Shown piece by piece: positions 26,501-36,709 of a stretch of DNA of 64,000 bases. Each line of letters opens with the position of its first letter. The stretch's first letter is position 1. Source of the stretch: Curvibacter sp. (GTDB lineage Bacteria > Pseudomonadota > Gammaproteobacteria > Burkholderiales > Burkholderiaceae_C); the NCBI GenBank assembly GCA_020621965.1, contig JAHRYV010000002.1:79758-143757 (forward strand), read 5' to 3'. The notes beneath the pieces are model-generated. The model was given only the letters and a program-made list of their open reading frames with translations. It did no database searches and had not been told where the DNA came from. The position numbers were made by a program, and so were the translations under genes.

Positions 26501-29500
26501 AACGAGACCCTGTACGGCGTGGGCCCGGCCTGCAGCAACTTCGTGCCCCTGGCCAACAACGGCGACACCTACGACACCTATATCTATAGAGTGGTCGTCA
26601 GCAACGCCGCCGCCGCCGGCGGTGTACCGCGCGCGCCGGCCTACGACGTCAGCACGCTGGACGTGCTCGACCCCACCGATCTGATGTACGTCATGCCCTT
26701 TGCCAGCGACGGCCTGGACAACGACGGCGACGGCCTGGTCGACGGTGCCGACACCAACGGCGAAGGCAGCATCAGCGACAACGTCGTCAACAACGCGATA
26801 CCGGCCCAGGTCGCCTTCTCGCACACCCATAGCAATCCGCTGCTGAAGATCAACGCCGGCAGTTCGGTCACCCTGTACTACCGCGTCGACCCCGACAAGG
26901 CGGTGCAGGCCGGCCAGCAGCTGCTCAACAGCGTCACGGCAAGTTACGACAGCCTGGCCGGCGCCTCCGGGGCGCAGACCGTGGTGGCCTCGGCCAGCGG
27001 CACCACCGGCGGCGCGCGCACCTATACCTCGGCCGCTTCCACCGCCACGGTGCAGATGCTGACCCCGTCGGTGCAGCCCAAGCGTATCGTGACGCTGTCG
27101 CAGCCCAACCATACGGTGGTCGCCACGCCGCCGGCTTCGCAGCCGGTCTCGGTGGGCGAGGAGATCCGCTACGAGCTGCACGCCACCCTGCCGATCACCG
27201 AGCTGCGCAACTTCGTCATCCGCGACCAGCTGCCCGCGGGCCTGCGGTGCGCCGAGGCGCCCGTGGTGGACCTCGGTCCCGGCGGCCCCCACGCGGCGGC
27301 CGGTTTCTTCCCCGGCGGCCTCATCACACCCACCTGTACCGACACGCTGGTGGAGTGGAACTTCGGCACCCAGGCGCTGACCAACGGCGCCGGCATCTCC
27401 TATTACGACCTGGCGGTGCATTTCGTCGGCCGCATCGAGAACACGGCCGGCACCAACGACGGCAACATCATCTCCAACGGCAGCGGCGCCTCCGTTGTGA
27501 CGGCGTCCTATACCAATAGCGGCGGCACCGTGGTGACCCTGCCCATCGGCAGCGTCAATGTCCAGGTGCAGGAGCCGCGCATCGTGCTGACCCAGGCCAT
27601 CGCGCCGGCCACCGCCGACGCCGGCGACGTCCTGACGGTGACGGTGACGGCCACCAACACCGGCACCGGCACCGCCTACAACCTGCGTGTGCTGAACGAC
27701 CTGGTCGCGCTGGGCAAGCTGAGCTACGTGGGCAGCGGCATCGGCGGGCTCGATCCGCCGGACGCGGTGGACGTGACCACCCTGGGCGCCAACCGCCCCA
27801 TCTTCAGCTGGAACCCGGCCAATCCGAAATACGCGATTGCGCCCGGCGCCAGCCGCAGCTTCACCTTCAAGGTCAGTGTCAACATCGGCGCGCAGCCGCT
27901 GGAAGTCATCAACAACACGCTGCAGGCCAAGTGGGATTCGCTGCCCGGCCGCACGACCGCCCTCAACAGCAGCGGCCAGATCGGCGTGGATGGCACGGCC
28001 ACCGGTCTGCGCAACGGCACCTTGCCCAATGCCGGCCTGCAGCCCAATGACTACGAGGCCAGCGCCAGCGCCAGCTTTGCGGTCGGCGCGGTGACGATGA
28101 GCAAGAGCGATCTGACGCTGGGCCTGGTGCCGGCCATCGGCGCCTACAAGAACTTCCAGATCGACATCAACCTGCCCGAGGGCACGACCCAGAACGTGCT
28201 GGTCACGGACAACCTGGCCTTCGGCGGCCTGAGTTATCTGCTGGCCAACAACGCGACCTACGACATCACCTACAGCTTCCAGGGCATCGCCTCCATCAAC
28301 GGCGCGGCGCCCACCGAGGCGGCCTTCATCGCCTTCCCGGCCGACGCCAGCACGGGCAACGTGGTGTGGAACATCGGCAACGTCGTCACCACCAGCGAAG
28401 ACGACCTGGCCACCAACGCCATCAGCCCGCGCATCCGCATCAACTACTGGGCGCGCATCGACAACACGACCAGCGCCAACACCGGCAGCACCCTGCGCAA
28501 TGCCGTCACCGCGAACTACCGCAACGGCGCCACGGGGGCCGCGATGGTCCTCACCGCCACCACGCCCCAGATCACGGTGGTCGAGCCGCAGCTGACCCTG
28601 GCCAAGGCCCTGGCCAACATCACCCAGCCCGGCCTGCCGCCCGATGGCGGCGATGTGCTGGAGTACACGCTGACCCTGGTCAACACCGGCAACTCGACCG
28701 CCTACGACCTCAACCTGGTCGACACCCTGTCGTCGCTGCTGCGCCTGGACGCCGCCTATACGCCGACGGCCACCATCGCCGGCACGCCGGTGGCCGGCTT
28801 CGTGGCCAGCCCCGCCGGCGCGCCGGCCGGGCCGCTGGTCTGGGGCCGTGGCAACGGCGACGGCAGCCTGGACCTGCCGGCGGGCCAGACCCTGCTGGTG
28901 AAGTACCGGGTCGTGGTGCAGACGGCGGCGCAGCCCGGCATGACGATCAGCAACAGCGTGGTGGCCGACTGGACCTCGCTCGACGGCGCCAGTACGTTCG
29001 AGCGCACGGGCGCCGGTTGCCCGGCCATCACCGCGCCCAACGACCACTGTGTCGGCCCCGTGGTGTCCAGCGCAACGACACCCGACAACAACGCCATCAC
29101 CAAGCTGGTGGTGGCCGACAGTTATGCCGTGGCGCCCTTGAGCACCGCCACCGACGCGCGGCTGCGCATCGGCGACACCGTGACCTACCGCCTCAGCGTC
29201 GCCCTGCAGGAAGGCCAAACCCGTAACGTGGTGGTGCGCGACGTGCTGCCCGCCGGCCTGGCTTTCGACGGCATCGTCAGCATCAACGGCGTCACGGGCG
29301 CGCCCTATGCGGCGCCCATTGCCGGGCCGGGCTCCAACTTCAGTTATGCGCTCGCCAGCATTCCGGCGGCCGGGCAGACCGGTACCGTGAGCTGGAATTT
29401 CGGCACGGTCGACAACAACGGCCTGGGTGACCCGACCACCGACGTCCTGGTGATCGAATACCGCGCCCGGGTCGTCACCGGTGTGCTGCCCCAGGTGGCC

Positions 29501-32500
29501 AGCACCACGCTGACCAATACCGCCACGCTGAGCTACATCGACGGCAACGGCAATCCCTCGCCCGCGGTGGCGCGCCTGAGCAGCAGCGCCGCCATCACCG
29601 TGCTGCAGCCCATCATCGCGACGATCAGCAAGACCGACCTGACCCCGCGCGCCTCCGGCGTGACGATCAATCCGGCCGGCGACTTCATGCGTTTCCAGCT
29701 GGCCGCCTGCAACACAGGCCAGGCGCCGGCCTACAGCGTGCTGCTGACCGACACGCTGGCCACCCAGTTCAACAACGCCAGCCTGGTCTCGCCCACCAAC
29801 CCGGCCAAGTTCGAACCCGATGTGCTGATCAACGGCACGCTGGCGACGCCGGTCACCGACTACGTCTACACACCGGCGCCGGCCGACGGCGGCAGCTTCA
29901 CCGTCAACCTGATCCAGGGCGTGAACCCGGGGCAGTGCGTCAACGTGCGCTTCAACATCGGCTTCGACCCGATCGCCCCCAACCAGTCCTGGAACAACCA
30001 GCTCAACCTGGCGCCCTACTGGTCGCTGCCGGCTGCGACTGGCCAGCAATACGCGCCCCTGGGGCCGGTGCTGTTCGCCATGAACAACGCCTCTGTGCTG
30101 TCGGCGCCGACCAAGGTGCTGCTGTCGAGCACAGGCACCGTGGCCGGCGAGGTGGTCGTCGGTGACGAACTGGTCTACCGCATCACGGTGCCGGGCACGC
30201 CGGTGGGCGGCACCCTGTTCGACGTCAAGATCAGCGACACCCTGAATCCGGCCCTGGAGTTCGTCAGCGCCAGCATGAACGGCGGCGCCACACCGGTGCC
30301 CAACTCCGGCACGCCGTCGGCCGTGGTCCTGGATCTGGGCCCGGTGACCAGCCAGGCCGTGGTCGACCTGCGGGTGCGGGTAGCCAATAACGCGGCCGCG
30401 AACGCCGGCGTGCTGCTCGACAACGCCGCGTCCTACAGCTACGCCCTGTCCGGCGGCGGTGTGCCGATTGCCGGCGGCAGCGCCAGCACCACGCTGGCCG
30501 AACAGCGCAAGATCGTCGAGCCGCTGGTCGGCCTGGCCAAGAGCGTGGCCAACGTCAGCCGTCCGGGCTTGGCGCCCAAGGCCGGTGATGTGCTGCGCTA
30601 CACCCTGGCGCTGACGGCCGCGGCGGGGGCCAATATTTCCAGCGCCTACGACATTTCCGTGCTCGACACCCTGAGCCTGGGCCTGGCCTACCAGGGCAAC
30701 CCCACGGTCACGGGCGCGGGCAACACCATCGCCGCGCCCACGGTCGTCAGCGGCAACGGCGTGAGCGCCCCGCAGGTGCTGAACTGGAGCCTGGCCGGCG
30801 GCAGCAACATCGACATTCCCGAAGGCAGCACGGTCACGGTCACGTACGACGTGCGCGTGCTCGACGGTGTGCAGGCCAACCAGGCCCTGAGCAACAGCGC
30901 CGTCGCCCAGTGGACCAGCCTGAACGGCACCAGCGCCTATGAGCGCAACGGCAGCGGCACGCCGGTGGAAAACGACTACGTCACCGCGCCGGCCACCACC
31001 ACGCTGACCACGCTGGACAGCACCACGCTCGCCAAGACCCGCCTGACCGATACCTATGGCGGCGCCGACGCCAATGTGCGCGTGGGTGACGTGGTGGACT
31101 ACGAGCTGCGCCTGCGCCTGCCCGAGGGCACCACGACCAACGCCGTCCTGACCGACGTGCTGCCGCAGGGCCTGAAGTTCGAGGCCGTGGTCAGCATCAA
31201 CGGCGTGGGCAGCGCGCCTTATGGCAGCGTGGCCCCCTTCACCCACAGCGCGATAACGGCGCCCACCGTGACCGGCAATCCGCTCACGGGCACCAGCACG
31301 GTGAGCTGGAACCTGGGCAACATCGTCAATGCCGGCGACAACAACCCGGCCAACGACGACTTCGTGGTCGTCTACCGCACGCGGGTGCTTGACGGGGCCC
31401 TGGCCCAAGGCGCCGGCGCCGCCCAGACCCTGACCAACAACGCCACCCTGGCCTACAGCACCGCCACCGGTCCGGCCAGCCGCACGGCCAGCCAGGCCCT
31501 GACCCTGCAGCAGCCCATGCTGTCGGTGACCAAGACCGCGCTGCCGGTGGCCGGCAGCACCATCGCCTCCGGCGAGCTGATCACCTACACGGTGGACATC
31601 GCCAACACCGGCACGGCACCGGCCTACGACGTGCAGCTGCGCGACATCCTGCCCCTGGGCCTGCGCAACGGCGCCACCGCCATCAGCACCCAGAGCATCA
31701 CCCTTGTGGGCGCGGGCACGGTGCTGCCCATCCTGGCGCCGTCCTACAGTGCGGCCACCGGCGTGGCGAGCTGGAACTTCGACACCGGTGTGGCCAATGC
31801 CTACACCATCCCGGCCGGCGAGCGGCTGCGTGTGGTCTACCGTGTGCAGGCCGACGCCGGCCTGGGGGCAGGGCTGACCATGAGCAACCAGGCCCAGGTC
31901 CAGACCTACTGCTCCTTCGACAACAACGCGGTGCCGGCCCTCGGCGGCGTCAGCGGCGTGCGCCAATGCTACGGCCCGAGCAACATCGCCACGCTGGCGC
32001 TGCTCACGGCCGCGCCCAGCCCGCTGGCCAAGGCCATCACCCAGCCCACGGCGGCGATCGGCGAGCCTTTCCGCTACCGCATCACGATTCCGGCCACGCC
32101 ACAGACCACGGCCCTGTACGACGTGCGGGTGCTGGACGACCTGGGCCTGTCCGCGGCCGACATGAGTTTCGTCAGCGTGACGCCGGTCTCCGGTCCGGCC
32201 TGGACCCCGGTGGTCGGCGGCGCGCCCAAGAACCTGGTGATCAGCGGCAGCGGCGGCGGCCTGGACATCCCGCCCGGGCAGCAGGCCGTGTTTGACATCA
32301 CGGTGGCCCTGAACGACAGCGCCACCAACGTGGCCGGCCTGAGTTTCCAGAACAGCGCTAGCTACACCTACAACCAGATCAACGACCTGGCCAACCCCAT
32401 GCCGGGCGGCGCTGGCATCGCCGCCGCCATGACGGTGGTGGCGCCCGACAGCGTGACCCTGCAGAAGTCCGGCCCGGCCACCATGCGCGCCGGCGTGCCC

Positions 32501-35500
32501 GGCACGTTCACCCTCAATGTGCAGAACACCGGCAGCGGCACGGCCTGGGACCTGACCCTGGTGGACGTGCTGCCCGATGCCACACCCGGCGGCATCTGCG
32601 CGGCCGCGCCCGTGGTCACGGCGGCCCGGGTGTACCTGGCCGACGGCACCACCGCGGTGGGCCCGGCCCTGGTGGCCGGCACCGACTACACGGCCAGCTT
32701 CGCGCCGGCCCCGGCCTGCACCCTGACCCTGAGCATGCACACGGCGGCGGCGGCCATCGCGCCGACCCAGCGCCTGATCGTCAGCTACCAGGCTTCGCTG
32801 GATGCGGACAACGTCAGCGGTACGGTGCTGACCAACCGCGCCGCGGCCACGCAATGGTTCAGCGCCGACACCCCGGCCAATGTGGCCACGGGCCAGATCC
32901 ATACCTACAGCCGCACCCTGACGGACGGCACACCCGCCGTGCTGGACCACCAGGACGCGCACGCGCTCACCACCGAAGCGCCGGTGCTGGAGTTCCGCAA
33001 GACGGTGCTCAACGTCACCACCGGCCAGAACCCGGGCAGCGCGGCGCGCCCGGGTGACGTGCTGCGCTACACGGTGAGCGTGCGCAACGTCAGCACCTTG
33101 CCGCTGAGCAACGTGACGCTGAGCGACGAGCTCGACCGCCTCAATGCCACGGCCATGTTCGCGCCGGGCAGCCTGACCCTGATCTCCGTGCCGGCCGGCG
33201 CCATCACCAGCGGCACCAACGCCAGCGGCGGCGCCAAGGGCAGCGGCCTGGTCGACGTGCGCGGCCTGAACATCGCGGCCATGGGCGCGCCCGGAGACAC
33301 GCTGCAGCTGGTGTTCGAAGCCCGGCTGGCACCGGTCATCAACCACGGCGCCGTGGTGCTGAACCAGGCCCAGCTGCCCGGCGTGATGGCCACGCCGCTG
33401 CTCAGCGACGATCCGAACGTCAACGGCGCCGACAACCCCCTGGTCATCGGCGACGAGGATGCCACCCGCACCGTGATCACCTCCAGCCCGCTGCTGCAGG
33501 TGCAGAAGACCGCGCAGGACCTGACGGGCGACCCGGCCGTGCTGATGGCGGGTGACCGCCTGCGCTACACCCTCACGGTCAAGAACATCGGCAGCGAAAA
33601 CGCCGTCAATGTGTCGCTGCGCGACCAGCTGCCGGCCAACACCAGCTACGTGGCCGGCAGCACCCGCCTCAACGGCACGGTCGTGGCCGACGTGGGCGGG
33701 GCCTCGCCGCTGCAGGCCGGTTTGCTGGTCTACGCGCCCGAGAACAGCACCCCCGGCGCGCTGCGCGCCGATGCCTCGGTCACACCGGCCAACGTGGCCA
33801 CCGTGACTTTCGAGGTGCAGATCAATGCCAGTGTGCTCAACGGCACGCTCATCAGCAACCAGGGTTTTGTCGACGGCTCGGGCGCCGGCAGCGGCGTGTT
33901 CGCCGAGGTGCCGTCCGACGACCCGGCCACCGCCATCGCCGCCGACCCCACCCGCAAGGTGGTGGGCAACTTCCCGCTGCTGGTGGTGCAGAAGACCGTG
34001 GCGCTGAGCAACGACGCCAACAGCAACGGCGTGCTCGATCCGCTGGACGTGGTGCGCTACACCATCACCGTCAACAACTTCTCCGCCCTGGCCACGACCG
34101 GCGTGCTGCTGACCGACCTGGTGCCGACCAACACCGGCTACGTGGCCGACAGCGTGACACTCAACGGCGCGCCCGTGGGCACACCCGACGCCGGCGTCTC
34201 GCCGCTGATCGCCGGCATCTCGGTCAACTCGCCCGGCGCCGCCAGCGGCACCGTGGCCGCCAACGCCAGCGCGGTCGTCGGCTTCGACGTGCGCGTCAAT
34301 GCCGGCGTCGCCGCCGGCACCGTCATCAGCAACCAGGGCAGCGTGGCCAGCAACGAGCTGCCGGCCCAGCTGAGCGACGTGGACGGCAACAGCGCCAACG
34401 GCTACCAGCCGACCACCATCGTGGTGGGCAGCGCGCAGCAGCTCTCCATCACCAAGGAGGTGACGGTGGTGGGCGGCGGTGCGGCCCTGGCCGGTGCGCA
34501 ACTCGAATACCTGGTGACCGTGAGCAACACCGGCGCCGTGGCCGCCACCAACGTGGTGCTGACCGACGATCTGGCGACGCTGCCGCTGGCCTCACAGGTC
34601 AGCTACGTGGCCGGCTCGGCCGTGCTCAACGGCTCGGCCACCGGCGTCAGCGTGACCGGCGGGCTGATCCGCGCCGACTACGCGGCCAGCTACGGCAACC
34701 TGCTGCCGGGCGCCAGCGCCCAGCTGCGCTTCCGCGTCCAGCTGGCCGGCAGCCTGGCCATGGGCACCACCGTGACCAACACCGCCCAGGTGGCCTGGAA
34801 TGCGCCCGCGCTCACCGCCACGGCCAGTGTCGCGCTCGCCGTGGGCGGCACCCCGGGCGCGGCCAGCCTCAACGGCCGCATCTGGCATGACGTCAATTTC
34901 AACCGCGTGAGCGACGCCGGCGAGACCAATCTGGCCGGCTGGTCGGTGGAAGTGCTGCGCAACAACATCCTGCTGGGCAGCGTGACCACGGACACCAACG
35001 GCCAGTACAGCATCACCGGCCTGACGCCGTCGGCGAGCCCCGCCGACCAGTTCTCGCTGCGCTTCAGCGCGTCGGGTGCCGGCGCCACCACGGCCAAGCT
35101 GGGCCGGGCCGATTCGCCCTACGTGAACGGCCTGCAGTCCATCAGCGGCATCAACGCGCCCTCGGGCAGCAATCTGCAGAACCTGAACCTGCCGGTCTCG
35201 CCCAATGGCGTGGCCTTCGATTCCATTGTGCGCACTCCCGTGGCCGGCGCGCGCCTGGCCATGGTGCGCTCGGGCAGCACCATGGCCCTGCCGGTCAACT
35301 GCTTCGACGACCCGGCCCAGCAGGGGCAGGTCACGCTGGGCAGCGGCCACTACCGCTTCGACCTGAATTTCAGCGACCCGGCCTGTCCCTCCGGCGGCGA
35401 CTACCTGATCCAGCTGACGGCGCCGACGACCTACGCGGCGGGCCCGTCCCAGGTCATCCCGCCGATGTCGGACGCGACCACGACGCCGTTCTCCGTGCCG

Positions 35501-36685
35501 GCCTGCCCGGCCAGCATCGCCGACGCGGTGCCCGCCACCGGCACCTATTGCGAAGCGCAGCCCACGCCCTACGCCCCCGCCGTGGGCGTGACCGGCGGCA
35601 CCGCCACCGCCCACTACCTGCGCCTGACGCTGGGCAACAGCCTCATGCCGGGCAGCAGCCAGATCTACAACAACCACATCGCCATCGACCCGGTGCTGAC
35701 CAACGCCGTGTCCATCACCAAGGTGGCGGCGCTGCAGAACGTCACCCGCGGCCAGTTGGTGCCCTACACCATCACCGTGAGCAACACGCTGCCGGTGACG
35801 CTGGGCAGCTCGGCCATCGTCGACACCTTCCCGGCCGGCTTCAAGTACGTGCCGGGCTCGGGGCGCCTGGACGGCGTGCCGGTGGAGCCGGTGGCCGTGG
35901 GCAACCAGCTGAGCTGGGGCAATCTGCAGCTGGCCACCAACACCAAGCGCGTGATCCAGCTCATGCTCATCGTGGGCGCGGGTGTCAGCGAAGGCAAGTA
36001 CATCAACCGGGCGCAGGTGTTCAATGCCCTGACCGGCGGCGCCGCCTCGGGCGAGGCCTCGGCGGCCGTGCGCGTGGTGCCCGACCCCACGCTGGACTGC
36101 TCGGACATCATCGGCAAGGTCTTCGACGACCGCAACCTCAACGGCTACCAGGACGAGGGCGAGCCGGGCCTGCCGGGTGTGCGCCTGGTGACGGCGCGCG
36201 GCCTGATCGTGACCGCGGACAAACACGGCCGCTTCCACCTGACCTGCGCGGTGGTGCCCGATCCGGACCGCGGCTCCAACTTCATCCTCAAGGTGGACGA
36301 CCGCTCGCTGCCCAGCGGCTTCCGCATGACGACGGAAAACCCGCGGGTGCAGCGCGTCACGCGCGGCAAGATGGCCAAGTTCAACTTCGGCGCCGCGATC
36401 CACCGGGTCGTCACGCTCGAACTCTCGGACGGCATCTTCGAGCCCGATTCGACCGAGATCCGCGTGCAGTGGCGCCAGCGCCTGGAGCTGCTGCTGGGCG
36501 AACTCAAGAAGTCGGCCTCCGTGCTGCGCCTGTCTTATCTGGCCGACGCCGAGCGGCCGGGCCTGGTCGACGACCGGCTGGGCGCCGTGAAGCGCGAGAT
36601 CACGCAGGCCTGGAAGCAGCAGGGCGGCGGCTACGACCTGAGCGTGGAGACCGAGATCTTCTGGCGCACGGGGGCACCGCGCTGA
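23573..36685 (+). CDS. Giant DUF11-type repeat surface protein (4370 residues) with C-terminal SdrD-B and OmpA-like domains
   Basis: A signal peptide (MVSVLRPLLRCVVALAMALV, then AATAWAA) is followed by about 22 immunoglobulin-like repeats of the DUF11 / isopeptide-forming type. Each opens with a GDxLxYTLxxxNTG-like strand and a DxLPxGL turn. Units from about residue 1670 to 2960 form a higher-order pattern of four unit types that repeats about every 640 residues. Two SdrD-B-like 'NGRIWHDVNFN' and 'IGKVFDDRNLNGYQDEGEPG' domains lie near residues 3765 and 4185. The last 100 residues (LELSDGIFEPDSTEIRVQWR onwards) look like a divergent OmpA-type domain. I start at 23573 because AGGAACAAGGG precedes it; an ATG lies 7 codons upstream. 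No sortase or autotransporter signal is seen. Likely a very long fibrous cell-surface or periplasm-spanning protein working with the barrel protein encoded 24 bp downstream. Confidence 0.88.
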   Translation: MVSVLRPLLRCVVALAMALVAATAWAAPCDIKTGAPAFIRHDLTANQATSVSYCELCGYGYVTIVVTNPYQGADMTGIRVVESLGASGLTYAPAAPTPVRYSINGGGAVNGPAPAVSGANGSVLTWAAGSFPTLNAVGGNNTYGTLAITVAVTRATGLSLEGLITAPRQIQATLDYNTNPICTTSTQSTGANTLPLREPIPQMIKRGRNVDANQPAGSYAATVFGNINDDVIWRIQINNTGMAALQDLRIDDTMAPGGMNVHYACSTEGTATTAATNLNAIVTGSPPPAPPAGCVAASNTVGDFVVNNPFGNPAGDSPDLVDVPANGTTYIYLVGKIASSCATNTVNTASDLQWGCTLQAPAGGITTTSTGVTPGNATATLSDRVVGTNLNVTRQLRGVNTAQPVGSRGLMTITINNNTGGTIKNIRLRDVLPPEYVVDSTFTPTINVTPAYGAYPGMINTINWVNPAPGTFPLTSTNPADPLANTAPEFTLTTGVNGAGPAHPSYPDQINMLRHGDRVVVTFRVVLIKSSSYDRRANLDVTPEVTADGTDPLNATTLSNQLYLNYEDFCAPGTVRNAPSYPYNDNFPASPEDLDIAINGTVFILTNDPLQPLTLPVVVNNAGGHDARDYRVFVTFGATMQVQTAPAGCTPITLSGSPPQPAPWKVWTLPAPLPATATVYQCVPGGVLPNPLGPGASRTLNFTVVKTTDPARLAIDDLSFRADVVGEITLSNGTPLWFPAPIARADGQTDRANNYSLDGVRARVVGFNLAKSRVGTCTENNPPALTPDSQVQIGEECTFHVDTGGWFGFQTPGFTYIAVQDIVITDEMPNGQGYVSSTNPALSSTVQVKPYSLMARTSPPLNPLDQGWIDWVTNPVTLAGGVLSNRITQKDEWFRVDVTSRFLNSALNASAAPNLHAAPSSNVLNSTFKAVFNNASTGLEEIFDLGPTTIGYPQAVARTVTQTVTEPSVTVVKMVCNETLYGVGPACSNFVPLANNGDTYDTYIYRVVVSNAAAAGGVPRAPAYDVSTLDVLDPTDLMYVMPFASDGLDNDGDGLVDGADTNGEGSISDNVVNNAIPAQVAFSHTHSNPLLKINAGSSVTLYYRVDPDKAVQAGQQLLNSVTASYDSLAGASGAQTVVASASGTTGGARTYTSAASTATVQMLTPSVQPKRIVTLSQPNHTVVATPPASQPVSVGEEIRYELHATLPITELRNFVIRDQLPAGLRCAEAPVVDLGPGGPHAAAGFFPGGLITPTCTDTLVEWNFGTQALTNGAGISYYDLAVHFVGRIENTAGTNDGNIISNGSGASVVTASYTNSGGTVVTLPIGSVNVQVQEPRIVLTQAIAPATADAGDVLTVTVTATNTGTGTAYNLRVLNDLVALGKLSYVGSGIGGLDPPDAVDVTTLGANRPIFSWNPANPKYAIAPGASRSFTFKVSVNIGAQPLEVINNTLQAKWDSLPGRTTALNSSGQIGVDGTATGLRNGTLPNAGLQPNDYEASASASFAVGAVTMSKSDLTLGLVPAIGAYKNFQIDINLPEGTTQNVLVTDNLAFGGLSYLLANNATYDITYSFQGIASINGAAPTEAAFIAFPADASTGNVVWNIGNVVTTSEDDLATNAISPRIRINYWARIDNTTSANTGSTLRNAVTANYRNGATGAAMVLTATTPQITVVEPQLTLAKALANITQPGLPPDGGDVLEYTLTLVNTGNSTAYDLNLVDTLSSLLRLDAAYTPTATIAGTPVAGFVASPAGAPAGPLVWGRGNGDGSLDLPAGQTLLVKYRVVVQTAAQPGMTISNSVVADWTSLDGASTFERTGAGCPAITAPNDHCVGPVVSSATTPDNNAITKLVVADSYAVAPLSTATDARLRIGDTVTYRLSVALQEGQTRNVVVRDVLPAGLAFDGIVSINGVTGAPYAAPIAGPGSNFSYALASIPAAGQTGTVSWNFGTVDNNGLGDPTTDVLVIEYRARVVTGVLPQVASTTLTNTATLSYIDGNGNPSPAVARLSSSAAITVLQPIIATISKTDLTPRASGVTINPAGDFMRFQLAACNTGQAPAYSVLLTDTLATQFNNASLVSPTNPAKFEPDVLINGTLATPVTDYVYTPAPADGGSFTVNLIQGVNPGQCVNVRFNIGFDPIAPNQSWNNQLNLAPYWSLPAATGQQYAPLGPVLFAMNNASVLSAPTKVLLSSTGTVAGEVVVGDELVYRITVPGTPVGGTLFDVKISDTLNPALEFVSASMNGGATPVPNSGTPSAVVLDLGPVTSQAVVDLRVRVANNAAANAGVLLDNAASYSYALSGGGVPIAGGSASTTLAEQRKIVEPLVGLAKSVANVSRPGLAPKAGDVLRYTLALTAAAGANISSAYDISVLDTLSLGLAYQGNPTVTGAGNTIAAPTVVSGNGVSAPQVLNWSLAGGSNIDIPEGSTVTVTYDVRVLDGVQANQALSNSAVAQWTSLNGTSAYERNGSGTPVENDYVTAPATTTLTTLDSTTLAKTRLTDTYGGADANVRVGDVVDYELRLRLPEGTTTNAVLTDVLPQGLKFEAVVSINGVGSAPYGSVAPFTHSAITAPTVTGNPLTGTSTVSWNLGNIVNAGDNNPANDDFVVVYRTRVLDGALAQGAGAAQTLTNNATLAYSTATGPASRTASQALTLQQPMLSVTKTALPVAGSTIASGELITYTVDIANTGTAPAYDVQLRDILPLGLRNGATAISTQSITLVGAGTVLPILAPSYSAATGVASWNFDTGVANAYTIPAGERLRVVYRVQADAGLGAGLTMSNQAQVQTYCSFDNNAVPALGGVSGVRQCYGPSNIATLALLTAAPSPLAKAITQPTAAIGEPFRYRITIPATPQTTALYDVRVLDDLGLSAADMSFVSVTPVSGPAWTPVVGGAPKNLVISGSGGGLDIPPGQQAVFDITVALNDSATNVAGLSFQNSASYTYNQINDLANPMPGGAGIAAAMTVVAPDSVTLQKSGPATMRAGVPGTFTLNVQNTGSGTAWDLTLVDVLPDATPGGICAAAPVVTAARVYLADGTTAVGPALVAGTDYTASFAPAPACTLTLSMHTAAAAIAPTQRLIVSYQASLDADNVSGTVLTNRAAATQWFSADTPANVATGQIHTYSRTLTDGTPAVLDHQDAHALTTEAPVLEFRKTVLNVTTGQNPGSAARPGDVLRYTVSVRNVSTLPLSNVTLSDELDRLNATAMFAPGSLTLISVPAGAITSGTNASGGAKGSGLVDVRGLNIAAMGAPGDTLQLVFEARLAPVINHGAVVLNQAQLPGVMATPLLSDDPNVNGADNPLVIGDEDATRTVITSSPLLQVQKTAQDLTGDPAVLMAGDRLRYTLTVKNIGSENAVNVSLRDQLPANTSYVAGSTRLNGTVVADVGGASPLQAGLLVYAPENSTPGALRADASVTPANVATVTFEVQINASVLNGTLISNQGFVDGSGAGSGVFAEVPSDDPATAIAADPTRKVVGNFPLLVVQKTVALSNDANSNGVLDPLDVVRYTITVNNFSALATTGVLLTDLVPTNTGYVADSVTLNGAPVGTPDAGVSPLIAGISVNSPGAASGTVAANASAVVGFDVRVNAGVAAGTVISNQGSVASNELPAQLSDVDGNSANGYQPTTIVVGSAQQLSITKEVTVVGGGAALAGAQLEYLVTVSNTGAVAATNVVLTDDLATLPLASQVSYVAGSAVLNGSATGVSVTGGLIRADYAASYGNLLPGASAQLRFRVQLAGSLAMGTTVTNTAQVAWNAPALTATASVALAVGGTPGAASLNGRIWHDVNFNRVSDAGETNLAGWSVEVLRNNILLGSVTTDTNGQYSITGLTPSASPADQFSLRFSASGAGATTAKLGRADSPYVNGLQSISGINAPSGSNLQNLNLPVSPNGVAFDSIVRTPVAGARLAMVRSGSTMALPVNCFDDPAQQGQVTLGSGHYRFDLNFSDPACPSGGDYLIQLTAPTTYAAGPSQVIPPMSDATTTPFSVPACPASIADAVPATGTYCEAQPTPYAPAVGVTGGTATAHYLRLTLGNSLMPGSSQIYNNHIAIDPVLTNAVSITKVAALQNVTRGQLVPYTITVSNTLPVTLGSSAIVDTFPAGFKYVPGSGRLDGVPVEPVAVGNQLSWGNLQLATNTKRVIQLMLIVGAGVSEGKYINRAQVFNALTGGAASGEASAAVRVVPDPTLDCSDIIGKVFDDRNLNGYQDEGEPGLPGVRLVTARGLIVTADKHGRFHLTCAVVPDPDRGSNFILKVDDRSLPSGFRMTTENPRVQRVTRGKMAKFNFGAAIHRVVTLELSDGIFEPDSTEIRVQWRQRLELLLGELKKSASVLRLSYLADAERPGLVDDRLGAVKREITQAWKQQGGGYDLSVETEIFWRTGAPR

Positions 36686-36709
36686 GGCGGCGGCAGGAAC
36701 CGATACAAC

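Noticed and set aside
28590..32450. Periodic DNA repeats as a CRISPR array
   Set aside because: The repeats are diverged protein-domain repeats with a period of about 400-500 bp (and 1.9 kb), inside one continuous reading frame; no short identical repeats with unique spacers exist in the window.
24425..34501. A 3358-codon open frame on the minus strand inside the giant gene
   Set aside because: It is a shadow of the plus-strand repeat gene: high GC leaves few stops in the opposite frame, and its protein is a low-complexity H/R/V/G-rich series with no domains.
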